Shown here: positions 52,825 to 63,990 of the stretch, one piece after another
How the letters are laid out: each line of letters opens with the position of its first letter
Numbering within the stretch: the stretch's first letter is position 1
Source: Plasmopara viticola
Lineage: Eukaryota > Oomycota > Peronosporomycetes > Peronosporales > Peronosporaceae
Assembly (NCBI GenBank): GCA_001695595.3
Contig: MBPM02000165.1
Coordinates: 1 to 64,000 of the forward strand
Length of the DNA: 64,000 nt
Direction of reading: 5' to 3'
Made by a program: the position numbers and the translations under genes
Notes under the pieces: generated by a model
Databases searched by the model: none
What the model was told of the DNA's origin: nothing
The model's input: only the letters and a program-made list of their open reading frames with translations

Positions 52825-53124
52825 GATTTTCATCCTAACACATAACGTGCTGTCTTATTGCATTTTGCTAACAAGAACGACAAACTCGTGCGCAATTGTA
52901 TTAGTCCCATGGCTATAGCACGTAATCGACGTAAACGTTGCAAAACCAAAGCGAGACTTCAGCCTCGTCGGTTGACTTTTAAAAGAGCCATTGTGAGGAT
53001 ACACGATTAAAGCTGCAAGGTCGTTTAAGACTATTGTAGGGTTGTTTTATGCTTCCAAAGTCCTTTTTTTGTACTGATAATCTGGTTAAGGTAGTGACTT
53101 GAAAAAGAACGTGGTCTTTAAAAC

Positions 53125-53197
53125 GTCCCCGTGGCCCAATGGATAAGGCATCCGCCTACGAAGCGGGAGATTGCGGGTTCGAGTCCCGTCGGAGACT
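53125..53197 (+). tRNA. tRNA-Arg (ACG), unit 124
   Basis: 373 nt after unit 123; standard B spacer. Confidence 0.95.
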
Positions 53198-53500
53198 GAT
53201 TTTCATCCTAACACATAACGTGCTGTCTTATTGCATTTTGCTAACAAGAACGACAAACTCGTGCGCAATTGTATTAGTCCCATGGCTATAGCACGTAATC
53301 GACGTAAACGTTGCAAAACCAAAGCGAGACTTCAGCCTCGTCGGTTGACTTTTAAAAGAGCCATTGTGAGGATACACGATTAAAGCTGCAAGGTCGTTTA
53401 AGACTATTGTAGGGTTGTTTTATGCTTCCAAAGTCCTCTTTTCTTGTACTGATAATCTGGTTAAGGTAGTGACTTGAAAAAGGAGACGTGGTCTTAAAAC

Positions 53501-53573
53501 GTCCCCGTGGCCCAATGGATAAGGCATCCGCCTACGAAGCGGGAGATTGCGGGTTCGAGTCCCGTCGGAGACT
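53501..53573 (+). tRNA. tRNA-Arg (ACG), unit 125
   Basis: 376 nt after unit 124; T-tract cctcttttttg. Confidence 0.95.
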
Positions 53574-53873
53574 GATTTTCATCCTAACACATAACGTGCT
53601 GTCTTATTGCATTTTGCTAACAAGAACGACAAACTCGTGCGCAATTGTATTAGTCCCATGGCTATAGCACGTAATCGACGTAAACGTTGCAAAACCAAAG
53701 CGAGACTTCAGCCTCGTCGGTTGACTTTTAAAAGAGCCATTGTGAGGATACACGATTAAAGCTGCAAGGTCGTTTAAGACTATTGTAGGGTTGTTTTATG
53801 CTTCCAAAGTCCTCTTTTTTGTACTGATAATCTGGTTAAGGTAGTGACTTGAAAAAGGAACGTGGTCTTAAAC

Positions 53874-53946
53874 GTCCCCGTGGCCCAATGGATAAGGCAT
53901 CCGCCTACGAAGCGGGAGATTGCGGGTTCGAGTCCCGTCGGAGACT
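53874..53946 (+). tRNA. tRNA-Arg (ACG), unit 126
   Basis: 373 nt after unit 125; spacer has the rare aaactggtgcg, form D T-tract, ggttgagg and the gcggtctct leader. Confidence 0.95.
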
Positions 53947-54248
53947 GATTTTCATCCTAACACATAACGTGCTGTCTTATTGCATTTTGCTAACAAGAAC
54001 GACAAACTGGTGCGCAATTGTATTAGTCCCATGGCTATAGCACGTAATCGACGTAAACGTTGCAAAACCAAAGCGAGACTTCAGCCTCGTCGGTTGACTT
54101 TTAAAAGAGCCATTGTGAGGATACACGATTAAAGCTGCAAGGTCGTTTAAGACTATTGTAGGGTTGTTTTATGCTTCCAAAGTCCTTTTTAGTTGTACTG
54201 ATAATCTGGTTGAGGTAGTGACTTGAAAAAGAAAACGCGGTCTCTAAC

Positions 54249-54321
54249 GTCCCCGTGGCCCAATGGATAAGGCATCCGCCTACGAAGCGGGAGATTGCGG
54301 GTTCGAGTCTCGTCGGAGACT
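54249..54321 (+). tRNA. tRNA-Arg (ACG), unit 127, T-stem variant
   Basis: 375 nt after unit 126; C62 is T, turning the 52-62 pair into G-U and changing the last B-box base. Probably still foldable. Confidence 0.9.
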
Positions 54322-54623
54322 GATTTTCATCCTAACACATAACGTGCTGTCTTATTGCATTTTGCTAACAAGAACGACAAACTCGTGCGCAATTGTATTA
54401 GTCCCATGGCTATAGCACGTAATCGACGTAAACGTTGCAAAACCAAAGCGAGACTTCAGCCTCGTCGGTTGACTTTTAAAAGAGCCATTGTGAGGATACA
54501 CGATTAAAGCTGCAAGGTCGTTTAAGACTATTGTAGGGTTGTTTTATGCTTCCAAAGTCCTTTTTTTGTACTGATAATCTGGTTAAGGTAGTGACTTGAA
54601 AAAGGAGACGTGGTCTTTAAAAC

Positions 54624-54696
54624 GTCCCCGTGGCCCAATGGATAAGGCATCCGCCTACGAAGCGGGAGATTGCGGGTTCGAGTCCCGTCGGAGACT
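54624..54696 (+). tRNA. tRNA-Arg (ACG), unit 128
   Basis: 375 nt after unit 127; T-tract aaactcctctttttg, a hybrid of B and C. Confidence 0.95.
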
Positions 54697-54996
54697 GATT
54701 TTCATCCTAACACATAACGTGCTGTCTTATTGCATTTTGCTAACAAGAACGACAAACTCGTGCGCAATTGTATTAGTCCCATGGCTATAGCACGTAATCG
54801 ACGTAAACGTTGCAAAACCAAAGCGAGACTTCAGCCTCGTCGGTTGACTTTTAAAAGAGCCATTGTGAGGATACACGATTAAAGCTGCAAGGTCGTTTAA
54901 GACTATTGTAGGGTTGTTTTATGCTTCCAAACTCCTCTTTTTGTACTGATAATCTGGTTAAGGTAGTGACTTGAAAAAGGAACGTGGTCTTTAAAC

Positions 54997-55069
54997 GTCC
55001 CCGTGGCCCAATGGATAAGGCATCCGCCTACGAAGCGGGAGATTGCGGGTTCGAGTCCCGTCGGAGACT
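54997..55069 (+). tRNA. tRNA-Arg (ACG), unit 129
   Basis: 373 nt after unit 128; T-tract cctttttttg. Confidence 0.95.
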
Positions 55070-55371
55070 GATTTTCATCCTAACACATAACGTGCTGTCT
55101 TATTGCATTTTGCTAACAAGAACGACAAACTCGTGCGCAATTGTATTAGTCCCATGGCTATAGCACGTAATCGACGTAAACGTTGCAAAACCAAAGCGAG
55201 ACTTCAGCCTCGTCGGTTGACTTTTAAAAGAGCCATTGTGAGGATACACGATTAAAGCTGCAAGGTCGTTTAAGACTATTGTAGGGTTGTTTTATGCTTC
55301 CAAAGTCCTTTTTTTGTACTGATAATCTGGTTAAGGTAGTGACTTGAAAAAGGAGACGTGGTCTTTAAAAC

Positions 55372-55444
55372 GTCCCCGTGGCCCAATGGATAAGGCATCC
55401 GCCTACGAAGCGGGAGATTGCGGGTTCGAGTCCCGTCGGAGACT
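55372..55444 (+). tRNA. tRNA-Arg (ACG), unit 130
   Basis: 375 nt after unit 129; T-tract cctcttttttg. Confidence 0.95.
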
Positions 55445-55744
55445 GATTTTCATCCTAACACATAACGTGCTGTCTTATTGCATTTTGCTAACAAGAACGA
55501 CAAACTCGTGCGCAATTGTATTAGTCCCATGGCTATAGCACGTAATCGACGTAAACGTTGCAAAACCAAAGCGAGACTTCAGCCTCGTCGGTTGACTTTT
55601 AAAAGAGCCATTGTGAGGATACACGATTAAAGCTGCAAGGTCGTTTAAGACTATTGTAGGGTTGTTTTATGCTTCCAAAGTCCTCTTTTTTGTACTGATA
55701 ATCTGGTTAAGGTAGTGACTTGAAAAAGAACGTGGTCTTTAAAC

Positions 55745-55817
55745 GTCCCCGTGGCCCAATGGATAAGGCATCCGCCTACGAAGCGGGAGATTGCGGGTTC
55801 GAGTCCCGTCGGAGACT
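55745..55817 (+). tRNA. tRNA-Arg (ACG), unit 131
   Basis: 373 nt after unit 130; T-tract cctttttttg. Confidence 0.95.
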
Positions 55818-56118
55818 GATTTTCATCCTAACACATAACGTGCTGTCTTATTGCATTTTGCTAACAAGAACGACAAACTCGTGCGCAATTGTATTAGTCC
55901 CATGGCTATAGCACGTAATCGACGTAAACGTTGCAAAACCAAAGCGAGACTTCAGCCTCGTCGGTTGACTTTTAAAAGAGCCATTGTGAGGATACACGAT
56001 TAAAGCTGCAAGGTCGTTTAAGACTATTGTAGGGTTGTTTTATGCTTCCAAAGTCCTTTTTTTGTACTGATAATCTGGTTAAGGTAGTGACTTGAAAAAG
56101 GAGACGTGGTCTTAAAAC

Positions 56119-56191
56119 GTCCCCGTGGCCCAATGGATAAGGCATCCGCCTACGAAGCGGGAGATTGCGGGTTCGAGTCCCGTCGGAGACT
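56119..56191 (+). tRNA. tRNA-Arg (ACG), unit 132
   Basis: 374 nt after unit 131; standard B spacer. Confidence 0.95.
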
Positions 56192-56493
56192 GATTTTCAT
56201 CCTAACACATAACGTGCTGTCTTATTGCATTTTGCTAACAAGAACGACAAACTCGTGCGCAATTGTATTAGTCCCATGGCTATAGCACGTAATCGACGTA
56301 AACGTTGCAAAACCAAAGCGAGACTTCAGCCTCGTCGGTTGACTTTTAAAAGAGCCATTGTGAGGATACACGATTAAAGCTGCAAGGTCGTTTAAGACTA
56401 TTGTAGGGTTGTTTTATGCTTCCAAAGTCCTCTTTTCTTGTACTGATAATCTGGTTAAGGTAGTGACTTGAAAAAGGAACGTGGTCTTTAAAC

Positions 56494-56566
56494 GTCCCCG
56501 TGGCCCAATGGATAAGGCATCCGCCTACGAAGCGGGAGATTGCGGGTTCGAGTCCCGTCGGAGACT
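56494..56566 (+). tRNA. tRNA-Arg (ACG), unit 133
   Basis: 375 nt after unit 132; T-tract cctctttttg. Confidence 0.95.
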
Positions 56567-56868
56567 GATTTTCATCCTAACACATAACGTGCTGTCTTAT
56601 TGCATTTTGCTAACAAGAACGACAAACTCGTGCGCAATTGTATTAGTCCCATGGCTATAGCACGTAATCGACGTAAACGTTGCAAAACCAAAGCGAGACT
56701 TCAGCCTCGTCGGTTGACTTTTAAAAGAGCCATTGTGAGGATACACGATTAAAGCTGCAAGGTCGTTTAAGACTATTGTAGGGTTGTTTTATGCTTCCAA
56801 AGTCCTCTTTTTGTACTGATAATCTGGTTAAGGTAGTGACTTGAAAAAGGAGACGTGGTCTTTAAAAC

Positions 56869-56941
56869 GTCCCCGTGGCCCAATGGATAAGGCATCCGCC
56901 TACGAAGCGGGAGATTGCGGGTTCGAGTCCCGTCGGAGACT
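56869..56941 (+). tRNA. tRNA-Arg (ACG), unit 134
   Basis: 375 nt after unit 133; tccatgg, T-tract cctcttttttg, short next leader. Confidence 0.95.
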
Positions 56942-57239
56942 GATTTTCATCCTAACACATAACGTGCTGTCTTATTGCATTTTGCTAACAAGAACGACAA
57001 ACTCGTGCGCAATTGTATTAGTCCATGGCTATAGCACGTAATCGACGTAAACGTTGCAAAACCAAAGCGAGACTTCAGCCTCGTCGGTTGACTTTTAAAA
57101 GAGCCATTGTGAGGATACACGATTAAAGCTGCAAGGTCGTTTAAGACTATTGTAGGGTTGTTTTATGCTTCCAAAGTCCTCTTTTTTGTACTGATAATCT
57201 GGTTAAGGTAGTGACTTGAAAAAGACGTGGTCTTAAAAC

Positions 57240-57312
57240 GTCCCCGTGGCCCAATGGATAAGGCATCCGCCTACGAAGCGGGAGATTGCGGGTTCGAGTC
57301 CCGTCGGAGACT
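57240..57312 (+). tRNA. tRNA-Arg (ACG), unit 135
   Basis: 371 nt after unit 134; T-tract cctttttttg. Confidence 0.95.
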
Positions 57313-57613
57313 GATTTTCATCCTAACACATAACGTGCTGTCTTATTGCATTTTGCTAACAAGAACGACAAACTCGTGCGCAATTGTATTAGTCCCATGG
57401 CTATAGCACGTAATCGACGTAAACGTTGCAAAACCAAAGCGAGACTTCAGCCTCGTCGGTTGACTTTTAAAAGAGCCATTGTGAGGATACACGATTAAAG
57501 CTGCAAGGTCGTTTAAGACTATTGTAGGGTTGTTTTATGCTTCCAAAGTCCTTTTTTTGTACTGATAATCTGGTTAAGGTAGTGACTTGAAAAAGAGACG
57601 TGGTCTTTAAGAC

Positions 57614-57686
57614 GTCCCCGTGGCCCAATGGATAAGGCATCCGCCTACGAAGCGGGAGATTGCGGGTTCGAGTCCCGTCGGAGACT
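57614..57686 (+). tRNA. tRNA-Arg (ACG), unit 136
   Basis: 374 nt after unit 135; leader ends tttaagac; standard B spacer. Confidence 0.95.
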
Positions 57687-57988
57687 GATTTTCATCCTAA
57701 CACATAACGTGCTGTCTTATTGCATTTTGCTAACAAGAACGACAAACTCGTGCGCAATTGTATTAGTCCCATGGCTATAGCACGTAATCGACGTAAACGT
57801 TGCAAAACCAAAGCGAGACTTCAGCCTCGTCGGTTGACTTTTAAAAGAGCCATTGTGAGGATACACGATTAAAGCTGCAAGGTCGTTTAAGACTATTGTA
57901 GGGTTGTTTTATGCTTCCAAAGTCCTCTTTTCTTGTACTGATAATCTGGTTAAGGTAGTGACTTGAAAAAGAGACGTGGTCTTTAAAC

Positions 57989-58061
57989 GTCCCCGTGGCC
58001 CAATGGATAAGGCATCCGCCTACGAAGCGGGAGATTGCGGGTTCGAGTCCCGTCGGAGACT
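57989..58061 (+). tRNA. tRNA-Arg (ACG), unit 137
   Basis: 375 nt after unit 136; T-tract cctttttcttg. Confidence 0.95.
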
Positions 58062-58363
58062 GATTTTCATCCTAACACATAACGTGCTGTCTTATTGCAT
58101 TTTGCTAACAAGAACGACAAACTCGTGCGCAATTGTATTAGTCCCATGGCTATAGCACGTAATCGACGTAAACGTTGCAAAACCAAAGCGAGACTTCAGC
58201 CTCGTCGGTTGACTTTTAAAAGAGCCATTGTGAGGATACACGATTAAAGCTGCAAGGTCGTTTAAGACTATTGTAGGGTTGTTTTATGCTTCCAAAGTCC
58301 TTTTTCTTGTACTGATAATCTGGTTAAGGTAGTGACTTGAAAAAGGAGACGTGGTCTTTAAAC

Positions 58364-58436
58364 GTCCCCGTGGCCCAATGGATAAGGCATCCGCCTACGA
58401 AGCGGGAGATTGCGGGTTCGAGTCCCGTCGGAGACT
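58364..58436 (+). tRNA. tRNA-Arg (ACG), unit 138
   Basis: 375 nt after unit 137; T-tract ccttttttg combined with aatctaatt. Confidence 0.95.
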
Positions 58437-58736
58437 GATTTTCATCCTAACACATAACGTGCTGTCTTATTGCATTTTGCTAACAAGAACGACAAACTCG
58501 TGCGCAATTGTATTAGTCCCATGGCTATAGCACGTAATCGACGTAAACGTTGCAAAACCAAAGCGAGACTTCAGCCTCGTCGGTTGACTTTTAAAAGAGC
58601 CATTGTGAGGATACACGATTAAAGCTGCAAGGTCGTTTAAGACTATTGTAGGGTTGTTTTATGCTTCCAAAGTCCTTTTTTGTACTGATAATCTAATTAA
58701 GGTAGTGACTTGAAAAAGGAGACGTGGTCTTTAAAC

Positions 58737-58809
58737 GTCCCCGTGGCCCAATGGATAAGGCATCCGCCTACGAAGCGGGAGATTGCGGGTTCGAGTCCCG
58801 TCGGAGACT
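58737..58809 (+). tRNA. tRNA-Arg (ACG), unit 139
   Basis: 373 nt after unit 138; rare agctagaagg in the spacer, form C T-tract and leader. Confidence 0.95.
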
Positions 58810-59112
58810 GATTTTCATCCTAACACATAACGTGCTGTCTTATTGCATTTTGCTAACAAGAACGACAAACTCGTGCGCAATTGTATTAGTCCCATGGCTA
58901 TAGCACGTAATCGACGTAAACGTTGCAAAACCAAAGCGAGACTTCAGCCTCGTCGGTTGACTTTTAAAAGAGCCATTGTGAGGATACACGATTAAAGCTA
59001 GAAGGTCGTTTAAGACTATTGTAGGGTTGTTTTATGCTTTCGAACTCCTCTTTTCTTGTACTGATAATCTGGTTAAGGTAGTGACTTGAAAAAGAAAACG
59101 CGGTCTCTAAAT

Positions 59113-59185
59113 GTCCCCGTGGCCCAATGGATAAGGCATCCGCCTACGAAGCGGGAGATTGCGGGTTCGAGTCCCGTCGGAGACT
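59113..59185 (+). tRNA. tRNA-Arg (ACG), unit 140
   Basis: 376 nt after unit 139; form D with aatctaatt. Confidence 0.95.
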
Positions 59186-59489
59186 GATTTTCATCCTAAC
59201 ACATAACGTGCTGTCTTATTGCATTTTGCTAACAAGAACGACAAACTCGTGCGCAATTGTATTAGTCCCATGGCTATAGCACGTAATCGACGTAAACGTT
59301 GCAAAACCAAAGCGAGACTTCAGCCTCGTCGGTTGACTTTTAAAAGAGCCATTGTGAGGATACACGATTAAAGCTGCAAGGTCGTTTAAGACTATTGTAG
59401 GGTTGTTTTATGCTTCCAAAGTCCTTTTTAGTTGTACTGATAATCTAATTAAGGTAGTGACTTGAAAAAGGAGACGTGGTCTTTAAAAC

Positions 59490-59562
59490 GTCCCCGTGGC
59501 CCAATGGATAAGGCATCCGCCTACGAAGCGGGAGATTGCGGGTTCGAGTCCCGTCGGAGACT
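59490..59562 (+). tRNA. tRNA-Arg (ACG), unit 141
   Basis: 377 nt after unit 140; standard B spacer. Confidence 0.95.
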
Positions 59563-59865
59563 GATTTTCATCCTAACACATAACGTGCTGTCTTATTGCA
59601 TTTTGCTAACAAGAACGACAAACTCGTGCGCAATTGTATTAGTCCCATGGCTATAGCACGTAATCGACGTAAACGTTGCAAAACCAAAGCGAGACTTCAG
59701 CCTCGTCGGTTGACTTTTAAAAGAGCCATTGTGAGGATACACGATTAAAGCTGCAAGGTCGTTTAAGACTATTGTAGGGTTGTTTTATGCTTCCAAAGTC
59801 CTCTTTTCTTGTACTGATAATCTGGTTAAGGTAGTGACTTGAAAAAGGAGACGTGGTCTTTAAAC

Positions 59866-59938
59866 GTCCCCGTGGCCCAATGGATAAGGCATCCGCCTAC
59901 GAAGCGGGAGATTGCGGGTTCGAGTCCCGTCGGAGACT
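59866..59938 (+). tRNA. tRNA-Arg (ACG), unit 142
   Basis: 376 nt after unit 141; tccatgg, T-tract cctctttttg. Confidence 0.95.
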
Positions 59939-60238
59939 GATTTTCATCCTAACACATAACGTGCTGTCTTATTGCATTTTGCTAACAAGAACGACAAACT
60001 CGTGCGCAATTGTATTAGTCCATGGCTATAGCACGTAATCGACGTAAACGTTGCAAAACCAAAGCGAGACTTCAGCCTCGTCGGTTGACTTTTAAAAGAG
60101 CCATTGTGAGGATACACGATTAAAGCTGCAAGGTCGTTTAAGACTATTGTAGGGTTGTTTTATGCTTCCAAAGTCCTCTTTTTGTACTGATAATCTGGTT
60201 AAGGTAGTGACTTGAAAAGGAGACGTGGTCTTTAAAAC

Positions 60239-60311
60239 GTCCCCGTGGCCCAATGGATAAGGCATCCGCCTACGAAGCGGGAGATTGCGGGTTCGAGTCC
60301 CGTCGGAGACT
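60239..60311 (+). tRNA. tRNA-Arg (ACG), unit 143
   Basis: 373 nt after unit 142; short form C T-tract. Confidence 0.95.
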
Positions 60312-60612
60312 GATTTTCATCCTAACACATAACGTGCTGTCTTATTGCATTTTGCTAACAAGAACGACAAACTCGTGCGCAATTGTATTAGTCCCATGGC
60401 TATAGCACGTAATCGACGTAAACGTTGCAAAACCAAAGCGAGACTTCAGCCTCGTCGGTTGACTTTTAAAAGAGCCATTGTGAGGATACACGATTAAAGC
60501 TGCAAGGTCGTTTAAGACTATTGTAGGGTTGTTTTATGCTTTCGAACTCCTCTTTCTTGTACTGATAATCTGGTTAAGGTAGTGACTTGAAAAAGGAGAC
60601 GTGGTCTTAAAC

Positions 60613-60685
60613 GTCCCCGTGGCCCAATGGATAAGGCATCCGCCTACGAAGCGGGAGATTGCGGGTTCGAGTCCCGTCGGAGACT
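60613..60685 (+). tRNA. tRNA-Arg (ACG), unit 144
   Basis: 374 nt after unit 143; T-tract cctttttttg. Confidence 0.95.
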
Positions 60686-60987
60686 GATTTTCATCCTAAC
60701 ACATAACGTGCTGTCTTATTGCATTTTGCTAACAAGAACGACAAACTCGTGCGCAATTGTATTAGTCCCATGGCTATAGCACGTAATCGACGTAAACGTT
60801 GCAAAACCAAAGCGAGACTTCAGCCTCGTCGGTTGACTTTTAAAAGAGCCATTGTGAGGATACACGATTAAAGCTGCAAGGTCGTTTAAGACTATTGTAG
60901 GGTTGTTTTATGCTTCCAAAGTCCTTTTTTTGTACTGATAATCTGGTTAAGGTAGTGACTTGAAAAAGGAGACGTGGTCTTTAAAAC

Positions 60988-61060
60988 GTCCCCGTGGCCC
61001 AATGGATAAGGCATCCGCCTACGAAGCGGGAGATTGCGGGTTCGAGTCCCGTCGGAGACT
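60988..61060 (+). tRNA. tRNA-Arg (ACG), unit 145
   Basis: 375 nt after unit 144; tccatgg, shortest T-tract seen (cctcttttg). Confidence 0.95.
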
Positions 61061-61359
61061 GATTTTCATCCTAACACATAACGTGCTGTCTTATTGCATT
61101 TTGCTAACAAGAACGACAAACTCGTGCGCAATTGTATTAGTCCATGGCTATAGCACGTAATCGACGTAAACGTTGCAAAACCAAAGCGAGACTTCAGCCT
61201 CGTCGGTTGACTTTTAAAAGAGCCATTGTGAGGATACACGATTAAAGCTGCAAGGTCGTTTAAGACTATTGTAGGGTTGTTTTATGCTTCCAAAGTCCTC
61301 TTTTGTACTGATAATCTGGTTAAGGTAGTGACTTGAAAAAGGAGACGTGGTCTTTAAAC

Positions 61360-61432
61360 GTCCCCGTGGCCCAATGGATAAGGCATCCGCCTACGAAGCG
61401 GGAGATTGCGGGTTCGAGTCCCGTCGGAGACT
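61360..61432 (+). tRNA. tRNA-Arg (ACG), unit 146
   Basis: 372 nt after unit 145; standard B spacer. Confidence 0.95.
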
Positions 61433-61736
61433 GATTTTCATCCTAACACATAACGTGCTGTCTTATTGCATTTTGCTAACAAGAACGACAAACTCGTGCG
61501 CAATTGTATTAGTCCCATGGCTATAGCACGTAATCGACGTAAACGTTGCAAAACCAAAGCGAGACTTCAGCCTCGTCGGTTGACTTTTAAAAGAGCCATT
61601 GTGAGGATACACGATTAAAGCTGCAAGGTCGTTTAAGACTATTGTAGGGTTGTTTTATGCTTCCAAAGTCCTCTTTTCTTGTACTGATAATCTGGTTAAG
61701 GTAGTGACTTGAAAAAGGAGACGTGGTCTTTAAAAC

Positions 61737-61809
61737 GTCCCCGTGGCCCAATGGATAAGGCATCCGCCTACGAAGCGGGAGATTGCGGGTTCGAGTCCCG
61801 TCGGAGACT
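61737..61809 (+). tRNA. tRNA-Arg (ACG), unit 147
   Basis: 377 nt after unit 146; standard B spacer. Confidence 0.95.
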
Positions 61810-62112
61810 GATTTTCATCCTAACACATAACGTGCTGTCTTATTGCATTTTGCTAACAAGAACGACAAACTCGTGCGCAATTGTATTAGTCCCATGGCTA
61901 TAGCACGTAATCGACGTAAACGTTGCAAAACCAAAGCGAGACTTCAGCCTCGTCGGTTGACTTTTAAAAGAGCCATTGTGAGGATACACGATTAAAGCTG
62001 CAAGGTCGTTTAAGACTATTGTAGGGTTGTTTTATGCTTCCAAAGTCCTCTTTTCTTGTACTGATAATCTGGTTAAGGTAGTGACTTGAAAAAGGAGACG
62101 TGGTCTTTAAAC

Positions 62113-62185
62113 GTCCCCGTGGCCCAATGGATAAGGCATCCGCCTACGAAGCGGGAGATTGCGGGTTCGAGTCCCGTCGGAGACT
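62113..62185 (+). tRNA. tRNA-Arg (ACG), unit 148
   Basis: 376 nt after unit 147; tccatgg, T-tract cctctttttg with aatctaatt. Confidence 0.95.
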
Positions 62186-62486
62186 GATTTTCATCCTAAC
62201 ACATAACGTGCTGTCTTATTGCATTTTGCTAACAAGAACGACAAACTCGTGCGCAATTGTATTAGTCCATGGCTATAGCACGTAATCGACGTAAACGTTG
62301 CAAAACCAAAGCGAGACTTCAGCCTCGTCGGTTGACTTTTAAAAGAGCCATTGTGAGGATACACGATTAAAGCTGCAAGGTCGTTTAAGACTATTGTAGG
62401 GTTGTTTTATGCTTCCAAAGTCCTCTTTTTGTACTGATAATCTAATTAAGGTAGTGACTTGAAAAAGGAGACGTGGTCTTTAAAAC

Positions 62487-62559
62487 GTCCCCGTGGCCCA
62501 ATGGATAAGGCATCCGCCTACGAAGCGGGAGATTGCGGGTTCGAGTCCCGTCGGAGACT
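62487..62559 (+). tRNA. tRNA-Arg (ACG), unit 149
   Basis: 374 nt after unit 148; rare aaactggtgcg, form C T-tract. Confidence 0.95.
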
Positions 62560-62863
62560 GATTTTCATCCTAACACATAACGTGCTGTCTTATTGCATTT
62601 TGCTAACAAGAACGACAAACTGGTGCGCAATTGTATTAGTCCCATGGCTATAGCACGTAATCGACGTAAACGTTGCAAAACCAAAGCGAGACTTCAGCCT
62701 CGTCGGTTGACTTTTAAAAGAGCCATTGTGAGGATACACGATTAAAGCTGCAAGGTCGTTTAAGACTATTGTAGGGTTGTTTTATGCTTTCGAACTCCTC
62801 TTTTCTTGTACTGATAATCTGGTTAAGGTAGTGACTTGAAAAAGGAGACGTGGTCTTTAAAAC

Positions 62864-62936
62864 GTCCCCGTGGCCCAATGGATAAGGCATCCGCCTACGA
62901 AGCGGGAGATTGCGGGTTCGAGTCCCGTCGGAGACT
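62864..62936 (+). tRNA. tRNA-Arg (ACG), unit 150
   Basis: 377 nt after unit 149; diverged spacer (gcaagacc, gcggaactt, agctagaagg, ctggtaatc, ggttgagg). Confidence 0.95.
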
Positions 62937-63239
62937 GATTTTCATCCTAACACATAACGTGCTGTCTTATTGCATTTTGCTAACAAGAACGACAAACTCG
63001 TGCGCAATTGTATTAGTCCCATGGCTATAGCACGTAATCGACGTAAACGTTGCAAGACCAAAGCGGAACTTCAGCCTCGTCGGTTGACTTTTAAAAGAGC
63101 CATTGTGAGGATACACGATTAAAGCTAGAAGGTCGTTTAAGACTATTGTAGGGTTGTTTTATGCTTTCGAACTCCTCTTTACTTGTACTGGTAATCTGGT
63201 TGAGGTAGTGACTTGAAAAAGGAGACGTGGTCTTTAAAC

Positions 63240-63312
63240 GTCCCCGTGGCCCAATGGATAAGGCATCCGCCTACGAAGCGGGAGATTGCGGGTTCGAGTC
63301 CCGTCGGAGACT
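63240..63312 (+). tRNA. tRNA-Arg (ACG), unit 151
   Basis: 376 nt after unit 150; spacer with A marker gagagttc, cattatgagg and the rare gatacatgattt shared with unit 83. Confidence 0.95.
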
Positions 63313-63613
63313 GATTTTCATCCTAACACATAACGTGCTGTCTTATTGCATTTTGCTAACAAGAACGACAAACTCGTGCGCAATTGTATTAGTCCCATGG
63401 CTATAGCACGTAATCGACGTAAACGTTGCAAAACCAAAGCGAGAGTTCAGCCTCGTCGGTTGACTTTTAAAAGAGCCATTATGAGGATACATGATTTAAG
63501 CTGCAAGGTCGTTTAAGACTATTGTAGGGTTGTTTTATGCTTCCAAAGTCCTTTTTTTGTACTGATAATCTGGTTAAGGTAGTGACTTGAAAAAGGAGAC
63601 GTGGTCTTTAAAC

Positions 63614-63686
63614 GTCCCCGTGGCCCAATGGATAAGGCATCCGCCTACGAAGCGGGAGATTGCGGGTTCGAGTCCCGTCGGAGACT
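63614..63686 (+). tRNA. tRNA-Arg (ACG), unit 152
   Basis: 374 nt after unit 151; rare aaactggtgcg, T-tract cctctttagttg. Confidence 0.95.
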
Positions 63687-63990
63687 GATTTTCATCCTAA
63701 CACATAACGTGCTGTCTTATTGCATTTTGCTAACAAGAACGACAAACTGGTGCGCAATTGTATTAGTCCCATGGCTATAGCACGTAATCGACGTAAACGT
63801 TGCAAAACCAAAGCGAGACTTCAGCCTCGTCGGTTGACTTTTAAAAGAGCCATTGTGAGGATACACGATTAAAGCTGCAAGGTCGTTTAAGACTATTGTA
63901 GGGTTGTTTTATGCTTCCAAAGTCCTCTTTAGTTGTACTGATAATCTGGTTAAGGTAGTGACTTGAAAAAGGAGACGTGGTCTTTAAAAC

